Source: Acidobacteriaceae bacterium (lineage in GTDB: Bacteria; Acidobacteriota; Terriglobia; Terriglobales; Acidobacteriaceae). Taken from it: 48,497 bases of DNA. The notes beneath the pieces were generated by a model that saw only the letters and a list, made by a program, of their open reading frames with translations, did no database searches and had not been told where the DNA came from. Both the position numbers and the translations under genes were made by a program. Each line of letters starts with the position of its first letter. Position 1 is the stretch's first letter. This document shows, piece by piece, positions 16,650 through 27,000 of the stretch. Where the stretch lies: NCBI GenBank assembly GCA_025352065.1, contig JANXUC010000170.1, positions 1-48,497 of the forward strand. Direction: 5' to 3'.

Positions 16650-18461
16650 TTGTCCGCATCGCGCCGCAAGTTCTTACAGTCACTGAGCCGTTCCGCGCTC
16701 GTGCTTCCGCTGGAAGGAGTACTGGCCGTGGCGTTACCTCCGCGCTTGTTCGGGCTTCCAGAAAATACTCCTCTACCAAAACTGGAAGATGATTTGGGAA
16801 TCAGCTTTCTGAATGTTGCGAAGGATGCCGGGCTGAATGCAAAGACGATTTTCGGCGGCGAACACAAGAATAAGTATCTGCTGGAAACGACTGGCTGTGG
16901 CGTCGCTTTCTACGATTACGATAATGATGGCTGGCTCGATATTTTCCTGGTCAACGGTACCCGGCTGGAAGGTTTTCCTGCGGGACAGGAGCCGACTTCC
17001 CATCTTTTCAAGAACAATCGTGACGGCACATTCACCGATGTCACTGCCAAAGCTGGGCTGACCCATAGCGGATGGGGCCAGGGAGTCTGCATCGGCGATT
17101 ACGACAACGACGGTTTCGAAGACCTGTTCGTTACCTACTTCGGCAAGAACGTTCTTTATCACAACAACGGCGATGGCACGTTTACTGATGTCAGCGAGAA
17201 GGCTGGCGTGGCGGGCAAGAAGACGCGCTGGGGAACAGGCTGCGCGTTTGTCGACTACGACAAAGATGGGCACCTCGATCTGTTCGTCGCAAACTACATT
17301 GATCTTGATCTCGCGACAGCGCCAGTTCCGGAATCGGGTCCTTGCCTGTATAAGGGCATGATGGTCGCTTGTGGGCCTCCTGGATTGACGGGCGGAAAGA
17401 ACATTCTTTACCACAACAACGGTGATGGTACGTTCACCGATGTTTCCGAAGCCGCCGGAATCACTTCGGCCAACGGCACTTTCGGACTCGGTGTGTTAGT
17501 GGCCGATCTCGATAACGACGGCTGGCCGGATATTTATGTGGCCAACGATTCCACGCCGAGCGCACTGTACCAAAACAAGAAGAACGGCAAGTTCGTCGAT
17601 ATAGGCATCGAGGCCGGATGCGCGCTCAGTTCTGACGGCAAGCCGCAAGCGGGCATGGGGATTTCCGCGGCGGACTATGATCTTGACGGTAATCTTGATT
17701 TGGTGAAAACGAATTTTGCTGGTGACACGCCGTCGCTGTATCACAATCGCGGTGGTGCTCAATTTGACGACGCAACTTTTACGGGCGGTTTGGGCGCGCA
17801 CACGCAATTTCTGGGTTGGGGTTGCGGCTTCTTCGATATGGACAACGACGGCTGGCCCGATATTTTGATTTGCAACGGCCACGTTTATCCCGAAGTCGAA
17901 CAACTGAAGACCGAAGCCGGATATGCTCAGCGAAAGCTGCTCTACAAGAACCTGCGAAATGGCCGTTTTGATGATGTTTCTTTCAAGGCAGGTCCAGGGA
18001 TCTCCGAGCCGTTTGCCTCACGTGGCTGTGCCTTCGGAGACTTCGATAACGACGGGGATTTGGATATTGTTGTGAATCCCGTGAATGACTATCCACAGCT
18101 TTTGCGTTGCGATTCAGGAACCGGAAACAACTGGATCAAGGTTCGAACTATCGGCGTGAAGTCGAATCGCAGCGGAATCGGCGCGAGAATACGTTGCGTC
18201 ACGCGTCCGCCCGATGAAAAAACTTCGCACTCGCAAATCGACGAGGTTCGCAGCGGCGGCGGGTATTTCTCGCAAAACGATCTTCGCATCCACTTCGGAA
18301 TTGGCAAGGCTACCAAAGTCGAGCTGTTGGAAGTGAAGTGGCCGAGTGGGCAGGTAGATACTTTGAAGGATCTCGCCGTGAATCACCTTGTATTTGTGAA
18401 AGAAGGCGAGGGGATTGTGCGGACGATGCAGTTTGGGAAGGATTCAAAGTCAACGAGATAG
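16650..18461 (+). CDS. CRTAC1-family protein (FG-GAP/VCBS repeats plus ASPIC/UnbV domain), Tat-exported
   Basis: A 603-residue exported protein. The start is taken as the TTG at 16650, with GGGAG eight bases upstream; the N-terminus then reads SASRRKFLQSL, a textbook twin-arginine signal. The body is a chain of FG-GAP-type repeats with calcium-loop sequences such as FYDYDNDGWLDIF, NNGDGTFTDVS and DYDKDGHLDLF, which build an integrin-like beta-propeller. The C-terminus carries the ASPIC/UnbV signature around RSGIGARIRC and ends with a WPSGQVDTL segment. In the family, function is not well defined; extracellular matrix-like binding or a carbohydrate-handling role has been suggested for relatives. 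It is convergent with a second member of the same family. An upstream TTG at 16626 is less likely. Confidence 0.88.
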   Translation: MSASRRKFLQSLSRSALVLPLEGVLAVALPPRLFGLPENTPLPKLEDDLGISFLNVAKDAGLNAKTIFGGEHKNKYLLETTGCGVAFYDYDNDGWLDIFLVNGTRLEGFPAGQEPTSHLFKNNRDGTFTDVTAKAGLTHSGWGQGVCIGDYDNDGFEDLFVTYFGKNVLYHNNGDGTFTDVSEKAGVAGKKTRWGTGCAFVDYDKDGHLDLFVANYIDLDLATAPVPESGPCLYKGMMVACGPPGLTGGKNILYHNNGDGTFTDVSEAAGITSANGTFGLGVLVADLDNDGWPDIYVANDSTPSALYQNKKNGKFVDIGIEAGCALSSDGKPQAGMGISAADYDLDGNLDLVKTNFAGDTPSLYHNRGGAQFDDATFTGGLGAHTQFLGWGCGFFDMDNDGWPDILICNGHVYPEVEQLKTEAGYAQRKLLYKNLRNGRFDDVSFKAGPGISEPFASRGCAFGDFDNDGDLDIVVNPVNDYPQLLRCDSGTGNNWIKVRTIGVKSNRSGIGARIRCVTRPPDEKTSHSQIDEVRSGGGYFSQNDLRIHFGIGKATKVELLEVKWPSGQVDTLKDLAVNHLVFVKEGEGIVRTMQFGKDSKSTR

Positions 18462-18463
18462 CT

Positions 18464-18494
18464 TTGTCATTCTTCACTACGCTCGGAATGACAA
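18464..18494. repeat. Intergenic hairpin repeat, TGTCATTC family, copy 1
   Basis: TTGTCATTC (18464-18472) pairs perfectly with GAATGACAA (18486-18494) across a 13-base loop, three bases after the stop of the preceding gene. Read on the minus strand it begins TTGTCATTCCGA and continues to GAAGAAT, matching the start and end of the element at 40848-40883. It probably belongs to a dispersed REP-like family and may also end transcription between the two convergent genes. Confidence 0.6.
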
Positions 18495-18507
18495 TCGGAA
18501 TTTGTGC

Positions 18508-20289
18508 CTATTTCCGGGTAGAAGCAGTACCGGTGACCGCCGCGCCCGACCCTTCCTTCACTTCCTGAATCGAATCCGCAGCCAATCCATCCCAATGTTC
18601 CGTCAGCCCACTCGGCCAGCGCACAGTGAGGGAATCGATCTTCGTCGCTGTTCCCAAGCCAAAATGCACGCGCATATCGCTATTGGAGTCGTAGCTCGAT
18701 CCGCTGCGGACTTCATCGACCAAAATCCGTTTACCCACCTTCAACGTAAGCCGCGCTCCAATGCCATCGCGATTCGACTTCGTCCCCACTGTCTTAAAAG
18801 CGATCCAATGATTCGTCGAGCGAATCTGATTTGCCAGCAAGCTGGGACGTGCGCTCATATTGCTGACCACGGCTGACATGCGTCCGTCGTTCCATAAATC
18901 TCCTACTGCGAGTCCGCGAGCCGAGGCGGGCGTGCTGATTCCCAGCCCTGACGTGGAAGATAAGTCTGCAAACGTTCCATTTCCGTTATTGTGATAAAGC
19001 TCGCGAGGCTCCTGATAGTTGCTGCCAAGGTTGTGCTTGTCCACTTCGGGGTAGACGTGGCCGTTCACAATCAGCAAATCAGGCCAGCCATCGTTATCGA
19101 AATCGAAAAACATAGTGCCCCAGCCCAGATATTTCGTATAAAGCCCGAGTCCAGCAGTGAACGTCACGTCGGTGAAAGTGCCGTCGCCGTTGTTGTGGTA
19201 GAGCGTGGAGGTATCGTCGGAAAAATTAGTTTTGAAAATATCCAGCTTGCCGTCGCCATCATAGTCGGCAACAGTTGATCCCATCCCAGCCTGCGCGCGA
19301 CCGTCTTCGTTGAAGGCTGCGCCGGAGGTGACGGCCACATCGGTGAAGGTGCCGTCATGGTTATTGTGATAGAGGATGCTCGGCGTGCTGTCACAGGCAA
19401 TGTAGATGTCGGGCCAGCCGTCGTCGTCGTAGTCCAAAGTTGAAACACTAAAGGCGTAGTGGCCGTCCGTGCGGTCGATGCGTGCTTTCGTCGTAACGTC
19501 TTCAAACGTACCGTCACTGCGGTTGTGGTAAAGAATGTTCTTCGATCCGGCAAGCCCACGCGGCCCGCACATCACCGGGATGCCTTTCCACACGCAATTC
19601 GCGCGCTCTCCTGGCGCGGGTGCCGTAGCCAGATCGAAATCCACGTAGTTGGCAACGACTAAATCCAGATGGCCGTCGCGATCGTAGTCGACGAAGGCGC
19701 ATCCTGTACCCCATGCTTTCCCCGTGCCTGCCACACCGGATTTCTCCGCCACTTCGGAAAAAACTCCGTGGTCGTTGTGGTAGAGGCGATTTTTGCCGTA
19801 GTAGGTGACGTAAACATCTTCCCAGCCATCGTTGTCGTAATCGCCCGCGCATACGCCCTGACCCCACCCGCCGCCAGTGAGTCCTGCTTGCACAGTCACG
19901 TCGGTGAAGGTGCCGTCGTGATTGTTGTGATAAAGATGGTTGGTCGGCGCTGCATCTTTTGGCGCGCCAGACTTGTTGGCTTCCAGTGTGGTTCCATTGA
20001 CCAGCAGGATATCGGGCCAGCCGTCGTTGTCGTAGTCGAAAATCGCGACGCCCGTGCCGGTTGTTTCAATGATGTACTTTTTTGTGTCGAGGCCGCCGAA
20101 AACGTTTTCGGCGGTGAGGCCAGCCTTCTCGGCAATATCGACAAAGTTAGCGATCGGCGTAGGAGGGGCAGTCTGTGCTGCGGCGGGGAGCAAGAACCAT
20201 GCTGCAGCCAGCACCGCCAGGGCGAGATGTAGAGCCCAGATGCCTTTGCAACGACGGACCAGGTGGCGCGGGATTGCGGATAGCGTCAT
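18508..20289 (-). CDS. CRTAC1-family protein (FG-GAP/VCBS repeats plus ASPIC/UnbV domain), Sec-exported
   Basis: A 593-residue relative of the protein at 16650-18461, on the opposite strand. The preferred start is the ATG at 20289, giving a basic n-region (RHLVRRCK) and a long hydrophobic stretch ending in AAAQT, a Sec signal peptide; the open frame upstream to 20412 has no family likeness. Repeats with loops such as FDYDNDGWPDILLVNG, NNHDGTFTDVTV and DYDRDGHLDLVVANY cover most of the chain, and NRDGIGARLTL marks the C-terminal ASPIC/UnbV domain, ending in VRWPSGLTEHW. The two copies keep the same domain order and differ in export route. It is divergent from a long TPR protein gene, a pairing that may reflect joint work in the envelope (inference). 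Confidence 0.88.
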   Translation of the reverse strand: MTLSAIPRHLVRRCKGIWALHLALAVLAAAWFLLPAAAQTAPPTPIANFVDIAEKAGLTAENVFGGLDTKKYIIETTGTGVAIFDYDNDGWPDILLVNGTTLEANKSGAPKDAAPTNHLYHNNHDGTFTDVTVQAGLTGGGWGQGVCAGDYDNDGWEDVYVTYYGKNRLYHNDHGVFSEVAEKSGVAGTGKAWGTGCAFVDYDRDGHLDLVVANYVDFDLATAPAPGERANCVWKGIPVMCGPRGLAGSKNILYHNRSDGTFEDVTTKARIDRTDGHYAFSVSTLDYDDDGWPDIYIACDSTPSILYHNNHDGTFTDVAVTSGAAFNEDGRAQAGMGSTVADYDGDGKLDIFKTNFSDDTSTLYHNNGDGTFTDVTFTAGLGLYTKYLGWGTMFFDFDNDGWPDLLIVNGHVYPEVDKHNLGSNYQEPRELYHNNGNGTFADLSSTSGLGISTPASARGLAVGDLWNDGRMSAVVSNMSARPSLLANQIRSTNHWIAFKTVGTKSNRDGIGARLTLKVGKRILVDEVRSGSSYDSNSDMRVHFGLGTATKIDSLTVRWPSGLTEHWDGLAADSIQEVKEGSGAAVTGTASTRK

Positions 20290-20447
20290 ACTCAATTGTG
20301 ATACTAGCAGGGCAGGAAAAGCCGGCAAACTCGGTTGGGTTGCTTTGCGAGGACGGGGCGCCCACGCGACTGCCAACAAGATGCTAACGCTACAAAAATC
20401 CGGTGCTACCAAAGACCGGTATTTCTTGACTTAAGGAACTTGCGTAC

Positions 20448-22010
20448 TTGCTTCGACCACTTCCAATCTGTTGTTTCTTATGTTTTTGTTGCACGACTAT
20501 GTCATCGTCGGCGCAGAGGCCTGCATCTGCGGCCCATTCACAAGGACAAGCGGAGGCCCTCTATCGCCAAGGCCTTGCCGCTTTCCAGAAGCAAGATTTC
20601 GCCGCCGCGCGGGCTGCGTTCGAGAAGCTGGTGCGCCTCGCTCCAAGCAATGCCGAAGCTCATCACCAGCTTGCACGCGTGCTCAGCTTCGTCGCTTCAC
20701 TGGACGATGCCATCAAGGAAATGCGCCGCGCCGTCGAACTCGCTCCGAAGCGGGCTGACTTGCACGATGATCTCGGGTTACTACTGGCACGCATTCCACA
20801 AAATGAACAAGCCGCCGCTGAGTTCACGAAAGCGATGCAGCTGGAGCCAAGGCTTGCACCCGCACATCTTCACCTCGGAGTGATTCGCTGGCAGCAGAAA
20901 TCGTTGACCGAAGCAGTGGAGCATTTACAGGAAGCAGTTCGCCTTGCACCTGAAGCCTCCTTGCATCACTACTACCTCGGTCGTGTGCTCGCCGAGCAGA
21001 ATCCTGCGGATCCAAACGCCGTTCGCGAGCTGCAGGCTGCGGTCAAGCTCAATCCCGACTTCGCTGAAGGCCTTAGCCAACTCGGCCTCTTACTGCAGCA
21101 CACCGAAGATGCCGACGGCGCAGTTGAGATTTTCCAGCAACTCGTACGCCTCAAGCCCGACGATGCCGATGCCCACAACAATCTCGGTTTTGCGTTGATC
21201 CAAACCGGACACGCTGAAAGCTCAATCCCGGAGTTTCAGGCTGCCATGCGACTGCGGCCCGACGACGTAAGTTATCGCGGGAACCTCGGTGTGGCGTATT
21301 TGCAGAAGGCGGATTTCGACGCGGCTGCTCGTGAGTTTCAGGCCGCCTTGGCGGCAACGCCTGACGACGCAACCCTGCACTACGATTTGGGCTTGGCACT
21401 CAAGCTGAAAGACAAGCTCCCCGAGGCGATCGCAGAGTTTCGTAAGGCTGCGGACCTCGATCCTGCACAAGCTGACATCCGCTACACACTTGGGGTCACG
21501 CTTTGGCAGCAGGGCAATTTTGCCGAAGCGGAAACGCAGCTCCGAGCCGCCACGGGAGCGAATCCCAGCTACGCGGAGGCCTACTACACGCTAGGCACAG
21601 TCTTGAAACAAGAGGCGAAGTTGCCGGAGTCTGTGGCAGCTCTTCGCGAGGCGATCCGCCTGCAACCGAACTTCGCTGGTGCGCACACCACGTTGGCTGC
21701 CGTCCTGCGTGAGCAGGGAGACACTGCTGGTGCAGCCGCCGAAAACAAGGCTGCCGCCGAAATCTCGAAATCCGTCAACAGTCTGCAAGGAGCCACTTTC
21801 GCCACCAATTCCGGCAAGCGTCTGCTTCAGGCTGGAGATCTCGATGGAGCGATTGGTCAGTTCCGTTCCGCCATTCAGCTTGCGCCGGAATATGCGTCCG
21901 CACACCAGCAACTGGGCTTGGCACTTCAGCGGAAGGGCGAAAAGGACGAGTCGGGAAAGGAACTGCGCAAGGCCCAGGAACTGGATCCTCGCTTGGCGCC
22001 GGCACCGTAA
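20448..22010 (+). CDS. Exported TPR-repeat protein, 520 aa
   Basis: Nearly the whole chain is tetratricopeptide repeats, about 13 units of 34 residues, with the usual pattern (for example AHNNLGFALIQTGHAESSIPEFQAAMRLRPDD and AEAYYTLGTVLKQ). The start is a TTG with AAGGA 10 bases upstream. The first 22 residues are hydrophobic and cysteine-rich, ending in SSAQ, which fits a signal peptide or lipoprotein-like leader, so the protein is likely periplasmic. TPR arrays bind partner proteins. Its divergent neighbour is a CRTAC1-family protein, and a second CRTAC1 gene follows that one. No enzymatic domain is present. The partner is unknown. Confidence 0.85.
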   Translation: MLRPLPICCFLCFCCTTMSSSAQRPASAAHSQGQAEALYRQGLAAFQKQDFAAARAAFEKLVRLAPSNAEAHHQLARVLSFVASLDDAIKEMRRAVELAPKRADLHDDLGLLLARIPQNEQAAAEFTKAMQLEPRLAPAHLHLGVIRWQQKSLTEAVEHLQEAVRLAPEASLHHYYLGRVLAEQNPADPNAVRELQAAVKLNPDFAEGLSQLGLLLQHTEDADGAVEIFQQLVRLKPDDADAHNNLGFALIQTGHAESSIPEFQAAMRLRPDDVSYRGNLGVAYLQKADFDAAAREFQAALAATPDDATLHYDLGLALKLKDKLPEAIAEFRKAADLDPAQADIRYTLGVTLWQQGNFAEAETQLRAATGANPSYAEAYYTLGTVLKQEAKLPESVAALREAIRLQPNFAGAHTTLAAVLREQGDTAGAAAENKAAAEISKSVNSLQGATFATNSGKRLLQAGDLDGAIGQFRSAIQLAPEYASAHQQLGLALQRKGEKDESGKELRKAQELDPRLAPAP

Positions 22011-22032
22011 AAGAAACCTGCCAAAGTGTAAA

Positions 22033-23331
22033 CTACGGCGCACGTTTCCGCACCGCAACAAGTTCCGTTTCCACAGGAACCCCGCGAATGACTTTTACGT
22101 GCAGCACTGCTTCGAACGGCTTGATCTCGCCGGAATCAGATACAGAGAGCCGCTTTAACAAATCCTCCACCGAGTTTTGTCGACACACATATTCCACTGC
22201 CGCCTGCGTGCCTATGGTCGTTGTCCCCGCCAGAATCAGAACCGATTGCGTTGGATTGATGCCCTTCTCCAGAGCGATCACGGCGTAGTCCTCCGCCTGC
22301 GTTTGTCCCGATGGCGTGGCCAGATAAGCGGCAGCTTCACCCGCCTGCGGATGCATATTCACCACTGCCAAGTCGCCTTTGCGCGGCCCCGACGTCACTC
22401 GTTGGAACACAAACTCCTGGCTTCCCGGGATCTCCAATAATGTCAAATTCTCCGACGGCGACCCTATGAAAATCAGATTGGTATTCTTAGCGTCGTCCAG
22501 CGAGAACAAGCTGCCGCGCTTCACGCGAATCGGATGTTGCAATTGCCCGAAGACGCGGTCCAACTCGTGTACGGCCAAAACTTCTCCCACCCCGGTGTAG
22601 TGGTCAAGAATCGGGCCCGCCGGATCGATACCGCGCTTGTAGTAGCGCATTCCAGTCTCGGGCCGTCCCAGAAACTCAGCATTACTGAAAACCATCCACG
22701 GAGCTTCCGGCCCGGCAATAAACGGTTTCCAGAACGAACGGAAGGCGGGCGGCGCAGGTTCAATCAGCCCTGCCGCCGCGGATGCGGGCGCATTTCGCCC
22801 AGGTAACAGAGAAGCAATCGTAGCCACAGCCAAGCCCAACAGCACGGCGAGCGCCACGGCAGCAAGCATCCAGGGACGACGCCCACTCCAATCGATGGCT
22901 GGCTCGGCAGCTGCGCCCGAACTCGTGGCGGTAGACGCCTTGATCGGAATCCCAACCGCTCCTGGCGGGGGTACTGCCTGTGCCCGTCGGTGGTACGTCA
23001 GGGCGTAAGACCCCTTCGGCAGTTCCACCACAATGGGATCGGAGACGCCAAGCGAACCGTAGTATTCGGCGAGTTTAACGCGCAGCCGCCCCGCTTGTAC
23101 TCGGATCGTCGAATCTAGGTGGGGATCGAAGTCAGCGGGGCGACCAAAGACTTCCGTCGCGAGCTGATACTCCTTGGGCGGCGTGCCGGGATGCTCCATG
23201 GCATGTTCCGCCAAGTATCGAAGCAGTTTGCACAGAGATTCCGAGCCATGCAGCGTAGGACTGTTGACGAGAGTCTCAATCTGCGCCCGAAGCAGCGCTC
23301 TCTCGCCCGTATTGACAGCGGTGGAGGACAT
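22033..23331 (-). CDS. Membrane-anchored protein with a regulator-like N-terminal domain
   Basis: A 432-residue protein with three parts. Residues 1-115 form a charged helical domain with KEYQLATEVFGRPADFDPHLDSTIRVQAGRLRVKLAEYY, then PIVVELPKGSYALTY. I know this pattern from many acidobacterial sensor-like proteins, where it resembles a winged-helix or bacterial transcription-activation domain. One hydrophobic segment follows (about residues 150-180). The C-terminal part is periplasmic, of a type I do not recognise. The layout recalls CadC/ToxR-like one-component regulators, in which an N-terminal cytoplasmic DNA-binding domain is tethered by one membrane span. The start is uncertain: ATGs at 23394, 23358 and 23331 are all possible and none has a strong ribosome site. 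It is divergent from the Oar-like receptor gene, so it may control it (inference). Confidence 0.75.
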   Translation of the reverse strand: MSSTAVNTGERALLRAQIETLVNSPTLHGSESLCKLLRYLAEHAMEHPGTPPKEYQLATEVFGRPADFDPHLDSTIRVQAGRLRVKLAEYYGSLGVSDPIVVELPKGSYALTYHRRAQAVPPPGAVGIPIKASTATSSGAAAEPAIDWSGRRPWMLAAVALAVLLGLAVATIASLLPGRNAPASAAAGLIEPAPPAFRSFWKPFIAGPEAPWMVFSNAEFLGRPETGMRYYKRGIDPAGPILDHYTGVGEVLAVHELDRVFGQLQHPIRVKRGSLFSLDDAKNTNLIFIGSPSENLTLLEIPGSQEFVFQRVTSGPRKGDLAVVNMHPQAGEAAAYLATPSGQTQAEDYAVIALEKGINPTQSVLILAGTTTIGTQAAVEYVCRQNSVEDLLKRLSVSDSGEIKPFEAVLHVKVIRGVPVETELVAVRKRAP

Positions 23332-24079
23332 GTAACATCCAAGTAACAACCCGTCCATCTTACTGCAAGAAATGGCTTTATTTCCAGTAACCATATCAAA
23401 CGCAATGATACTTCCCGGAATCCCGCAAATGATTTGTTCTGCTTCAGTATCTCATTCCAATCGAGTTCCAGCGAACCGAGCGGTGCCAGTGAACCATGGG
23501 TGGTTACTTCAACCGTGGTTTTGGTACGTCACTCCCATCCCCACGTTGTCTCGACCGAGACCAGCGCTAGAGTTGTGTTGTCAACTTTACTTATCCAGAC
23601 AGGTGTAATTAAAATCTGTTCTCCTTGGGAAATTTAACCCCAAAATACCTTTTTTTTGTTTAAATTCCGAGAATTGAGCGAGTCTTACATTCCAGCTTGA
23701 TCTATGTTTTCTCACATTTCTAATCGCTAAAAAGTACGAATTAACATATTTCGCAGTGACTGGAACAAACATCTTGACAATACAGGTTGGCGCTATTGCC
23801 TTGTGGCGCTATGAGTTGGCTCGGGTAATTGATTTCCACTATGCGAAACGGCGATTGGCGAATTAAATGCACTAGATGCAACGGCTTGAATCGCAATAGC
23901 GGTTCAAAAACAGAGTTGAGGGAGAGACCCCACTGAGTTTCGAGCGTTCCAGCTTGAGCAAGACAGATTTCGCCCGTGCGGCTGCTCAGCACGCGGCAAA
24001 TACCATTTCTCCCATCCCTGCCTGTTTTTCGAAGTTCGGCCCCCTGATGTCCCAGAAAATCCCCGGAGGTAAGACCAAT
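23332..24079. other. Long AT-rich intergenic region before the Oar-like receptor
   Basis: A 748-base stretch without a convincing gene, strikingly AT-rich between about 23590 and 23800 compared with its surroundings. It should contain the divergent promoters of the regulator-like gene and of the receptor. TTGACA near 23774 could be a -35 box for the receptor, with no good -10 box. A hairpin TTGAATCG-CAATAG-CGGTTCAA lies at 23886-23907. An in-frame extension of the receptor frame reaches 23954 but carries no signal-peptide-like sequence. Confidence 0.5.
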
Positions 24080-27000
24080 ATGACGAGGCGCTATATCCTC
24101 GCAGCGGTAGTTGCAGTTTGCGTTGCTCTGACCACGCTCGTCCCCACGGCAGCGTTTGCCCAGGCTGTCTACGGCTCCATCGTTGGCACAGTCACTGATC
24201 CTTCCGGCGCAGCCGTAGCCGGAGCAAAGATTACTGTGCTCAACCAACGCAAGGGAACTACGGACACTGCAACCTCCAACGAGAGTGGAAACTATTCCGT
24301 CTCCCACTTGGTTCCGGACACCTACACGGTTCGAGCCGAATCCTCCGGTTTTAAGATCACAGAGTTAAAAGATGTTCAGGTTTCGGCTGATGCCAGCGCG
24401 AGCGTGCCGCTGCAATTCCAAGTCGGCGGTTCCACGGAGACCGTCGAAGTTACTGCAGAAGCGCCTCAGCTCAAGACAGATCGCGCTGATGTGGCCGTGC
24501 AGTTCAACGAGAGATACGTGCAGGATCTGCCTATCTTCAACCGCAATTTCACGCAAATCCAGCTGCTTTCTCCGGGTTCGCAGAAGCTTGTGGGTTGGAG
24601 TCACGCAGCGACCGAAAATCCTCAGGGAGGCCAGCAGATTTTCTCGCAAGGGCAGCACTTTAGCGGCACCGGTTTCGAGCTTGATGGAACCGACAACCAA
24701 GATCCTATCTTGGGGATTATCGTCATTAATCCGAACCTTGACGGTGTAACTGAAGCCAAGGTCGCATTGCAAAACTACGACGCTGAATTCGGCAAGGCTG
24801 TGGCCAGTCTGGTAACTGCACAGACCCGGTCCGGCAGCAACCAACTGCACGGCAGTGGATTTTATTTTGATCGCCGTGATGGTTTCCAGGCCCGCGACCC
24901 TTTCACACAATTCGCCAAAAACCCACTAACTGGCCGCTTTATCCCGCAGGGCAAGTGGCAGCAATTTGGTGGCACAATCGGTGGTCCGGTCATCAAGGAT
25001 AAGCTTTTCTTCTTTGGTGACTATCAAGGAACGCGCCAGACGAGCGGGATCAGCACGCAGTTCACGCTTCCGACAGCTCTGGTTCACTCAACCTGTGACC
25101 CGGCCACGAATACAACTGGCTTCTGCGACCTGAGCGAATACTCGGCCCTTGGTAGCGGCGTCAGCGGGGGCGGGCAGGCTTTTGATCCGGCCAGCAGCAT
25201 ATTTCTCGATGGCTCCGGCAGAAGCCCGTTTTTGGGCAATCTGATTCCGATCGCGAGGATTTCGCCTGCGGCGGGTAAAATTCTGTCTCAGCTTCCTGCA
25301 GCAACAGGCACAGGACTTTTCAACAACTTTGTCGGCAGCGGTTCGGGACCGTTCAAGCAGAATAGCTTCGACACTCGTATCGACTACACGGCCAGTCAGT
25401 CACTGAATGTGTTCGGGCGATTCAGCGTCTCTTACTTCAGCCTGTCGGGCAAAGGACTGCTGGGTGCTTTGGGCGGCTCCGGCAATGGATTGCTAGGATT
25501 GTCCGGGAGTTCTGTCACGCACAACTACAGCTTGGCAACGGGCTTCAATAAGACAATCAGTAGCACCTTGCTGACAGATTTCCGCTTCGGCTATTTCAAG
25601 TACAACCCAGTCGCCTCGAAGCCCACAGGCGGAACGCCCATGACTGCGTTAGGTATCCCGAACGCGAACACGAGTGATCCCAAGACGGCTGGCCTAGGTT
25701 CCTTCCTCTTTGACGGCACGATCTCGAATTTTGGCGATGGCTTGGGAGTGGGACGCTGCAATTGCCCGCTGACGGAAAGCGAGCAGCAATTCCAGTTTGT
25801 CAACAATTGGACGAAAGTTCACGGCAACCATCAATTCAAGTTTGGCGCCGACCTTCGGTATGCCATGAACTTACGCATTCCGAGCGACAACAACCGCACG
25901 GGAGAATATAACTTCAACCGCAAATTGACGGGCGACTTGAATTTCGGCGGCGGTCTCGATCTGGCGTCCTTCCTCTTGGGTGATGTTTCGCAGCTGCAGC
26001 GGTACGCGAACAATCCCGCCAGCGGTGGATCTCCGGCGGAGCGGCAAAAGCGTACGTTCTTTTACGGGCAGGACACCTGGCGCGTAACCCCCAAGCTGAC
26101 GGTCAACTACGGACTGCGCTGGGAAATCTACTTCCCTGAAACAGTCAATGGTAAGGGCGCGGGCGGTTTTGCCAACATCGTCGATAACAATGGAACGGGC
26201 GGTATTCGTGCTGCTGGCTACGGCGGCATCGGATCGAACGGCAACGTCAAGAACGACTTCAAGGCTTTTGCGCCGCGGCTGGGTATTGCGTACCAGCTAA
26301 CGCCGAAAACCGTTGTCCGCATGGGCTATGGCCGCAGCTATGACATAGGCGTTTTTGGTTCGAACTTTGGTCACACGGTGACTCAAAACCTGCCCGTGCT
26401 GCTGAAACAGAACCTGAAAGCTAGCAATATTATTGCTGGCGCTTCGGACGACTATATTCAGATCTTCACGCTGGATCAGGGACCCATCGCGCCGGATTTC
26501 GGCGGAGCGATACCCGCCAACGGAATTATCCAACTAAACGCCAGCCTGTCGGGCACCCACATTCGTCCCATCAAGCAGACTTTGCCTGCGGTGGATGCGT
26601 GGAACGCCACTGTGCAGCGTCAGGTGACGAACACAATTTCCGCGGAAGTTTCGTACGTTGGCAGCAAAGGCACCCACGGCTTCGCGGGCAACGGGCCGAA
26701 CTACGACGTCAATCCCGTTTCCCTGGTGAACTACAAGACAAACAACCCTCTTACCGGAGTGAACTTTACCCAGAACGAGCGTAGGCCTCTCTGCGGACCG
26801 GAAGACACCACGATCGGGCCCACACTTGGCGACTGCACCAAGTTTGGATACGGTCTTGGCAACTATTACGGCAACGACGCTGGCAGCAATTACAACGCGT
26901 TTGAAGTGAAAGTGGACAAGCGCTTCTCTTCAGGCTTGCAGTTCCTAACTCACTACACCTACTCCCACGCCAATAACTTCAACAGCGACTACTACGCGAT

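Noticed and set aside
23886-23907. Hairpin TTGAATCG-CAATAG-CGGTTCAA as a riboswitch or terminator in the receptor leader
   Set aside because: The stem is short, has a wobble, is followed by A residues instead of T on the plus strand, and no known riboswitch core surrounds it.
23954-24079. Earlier start of the Oar-like receptor
   Set aside because: The added residues do not form a signal peptide, while the ATG at 24080 has GGAGGT and a clean leader.
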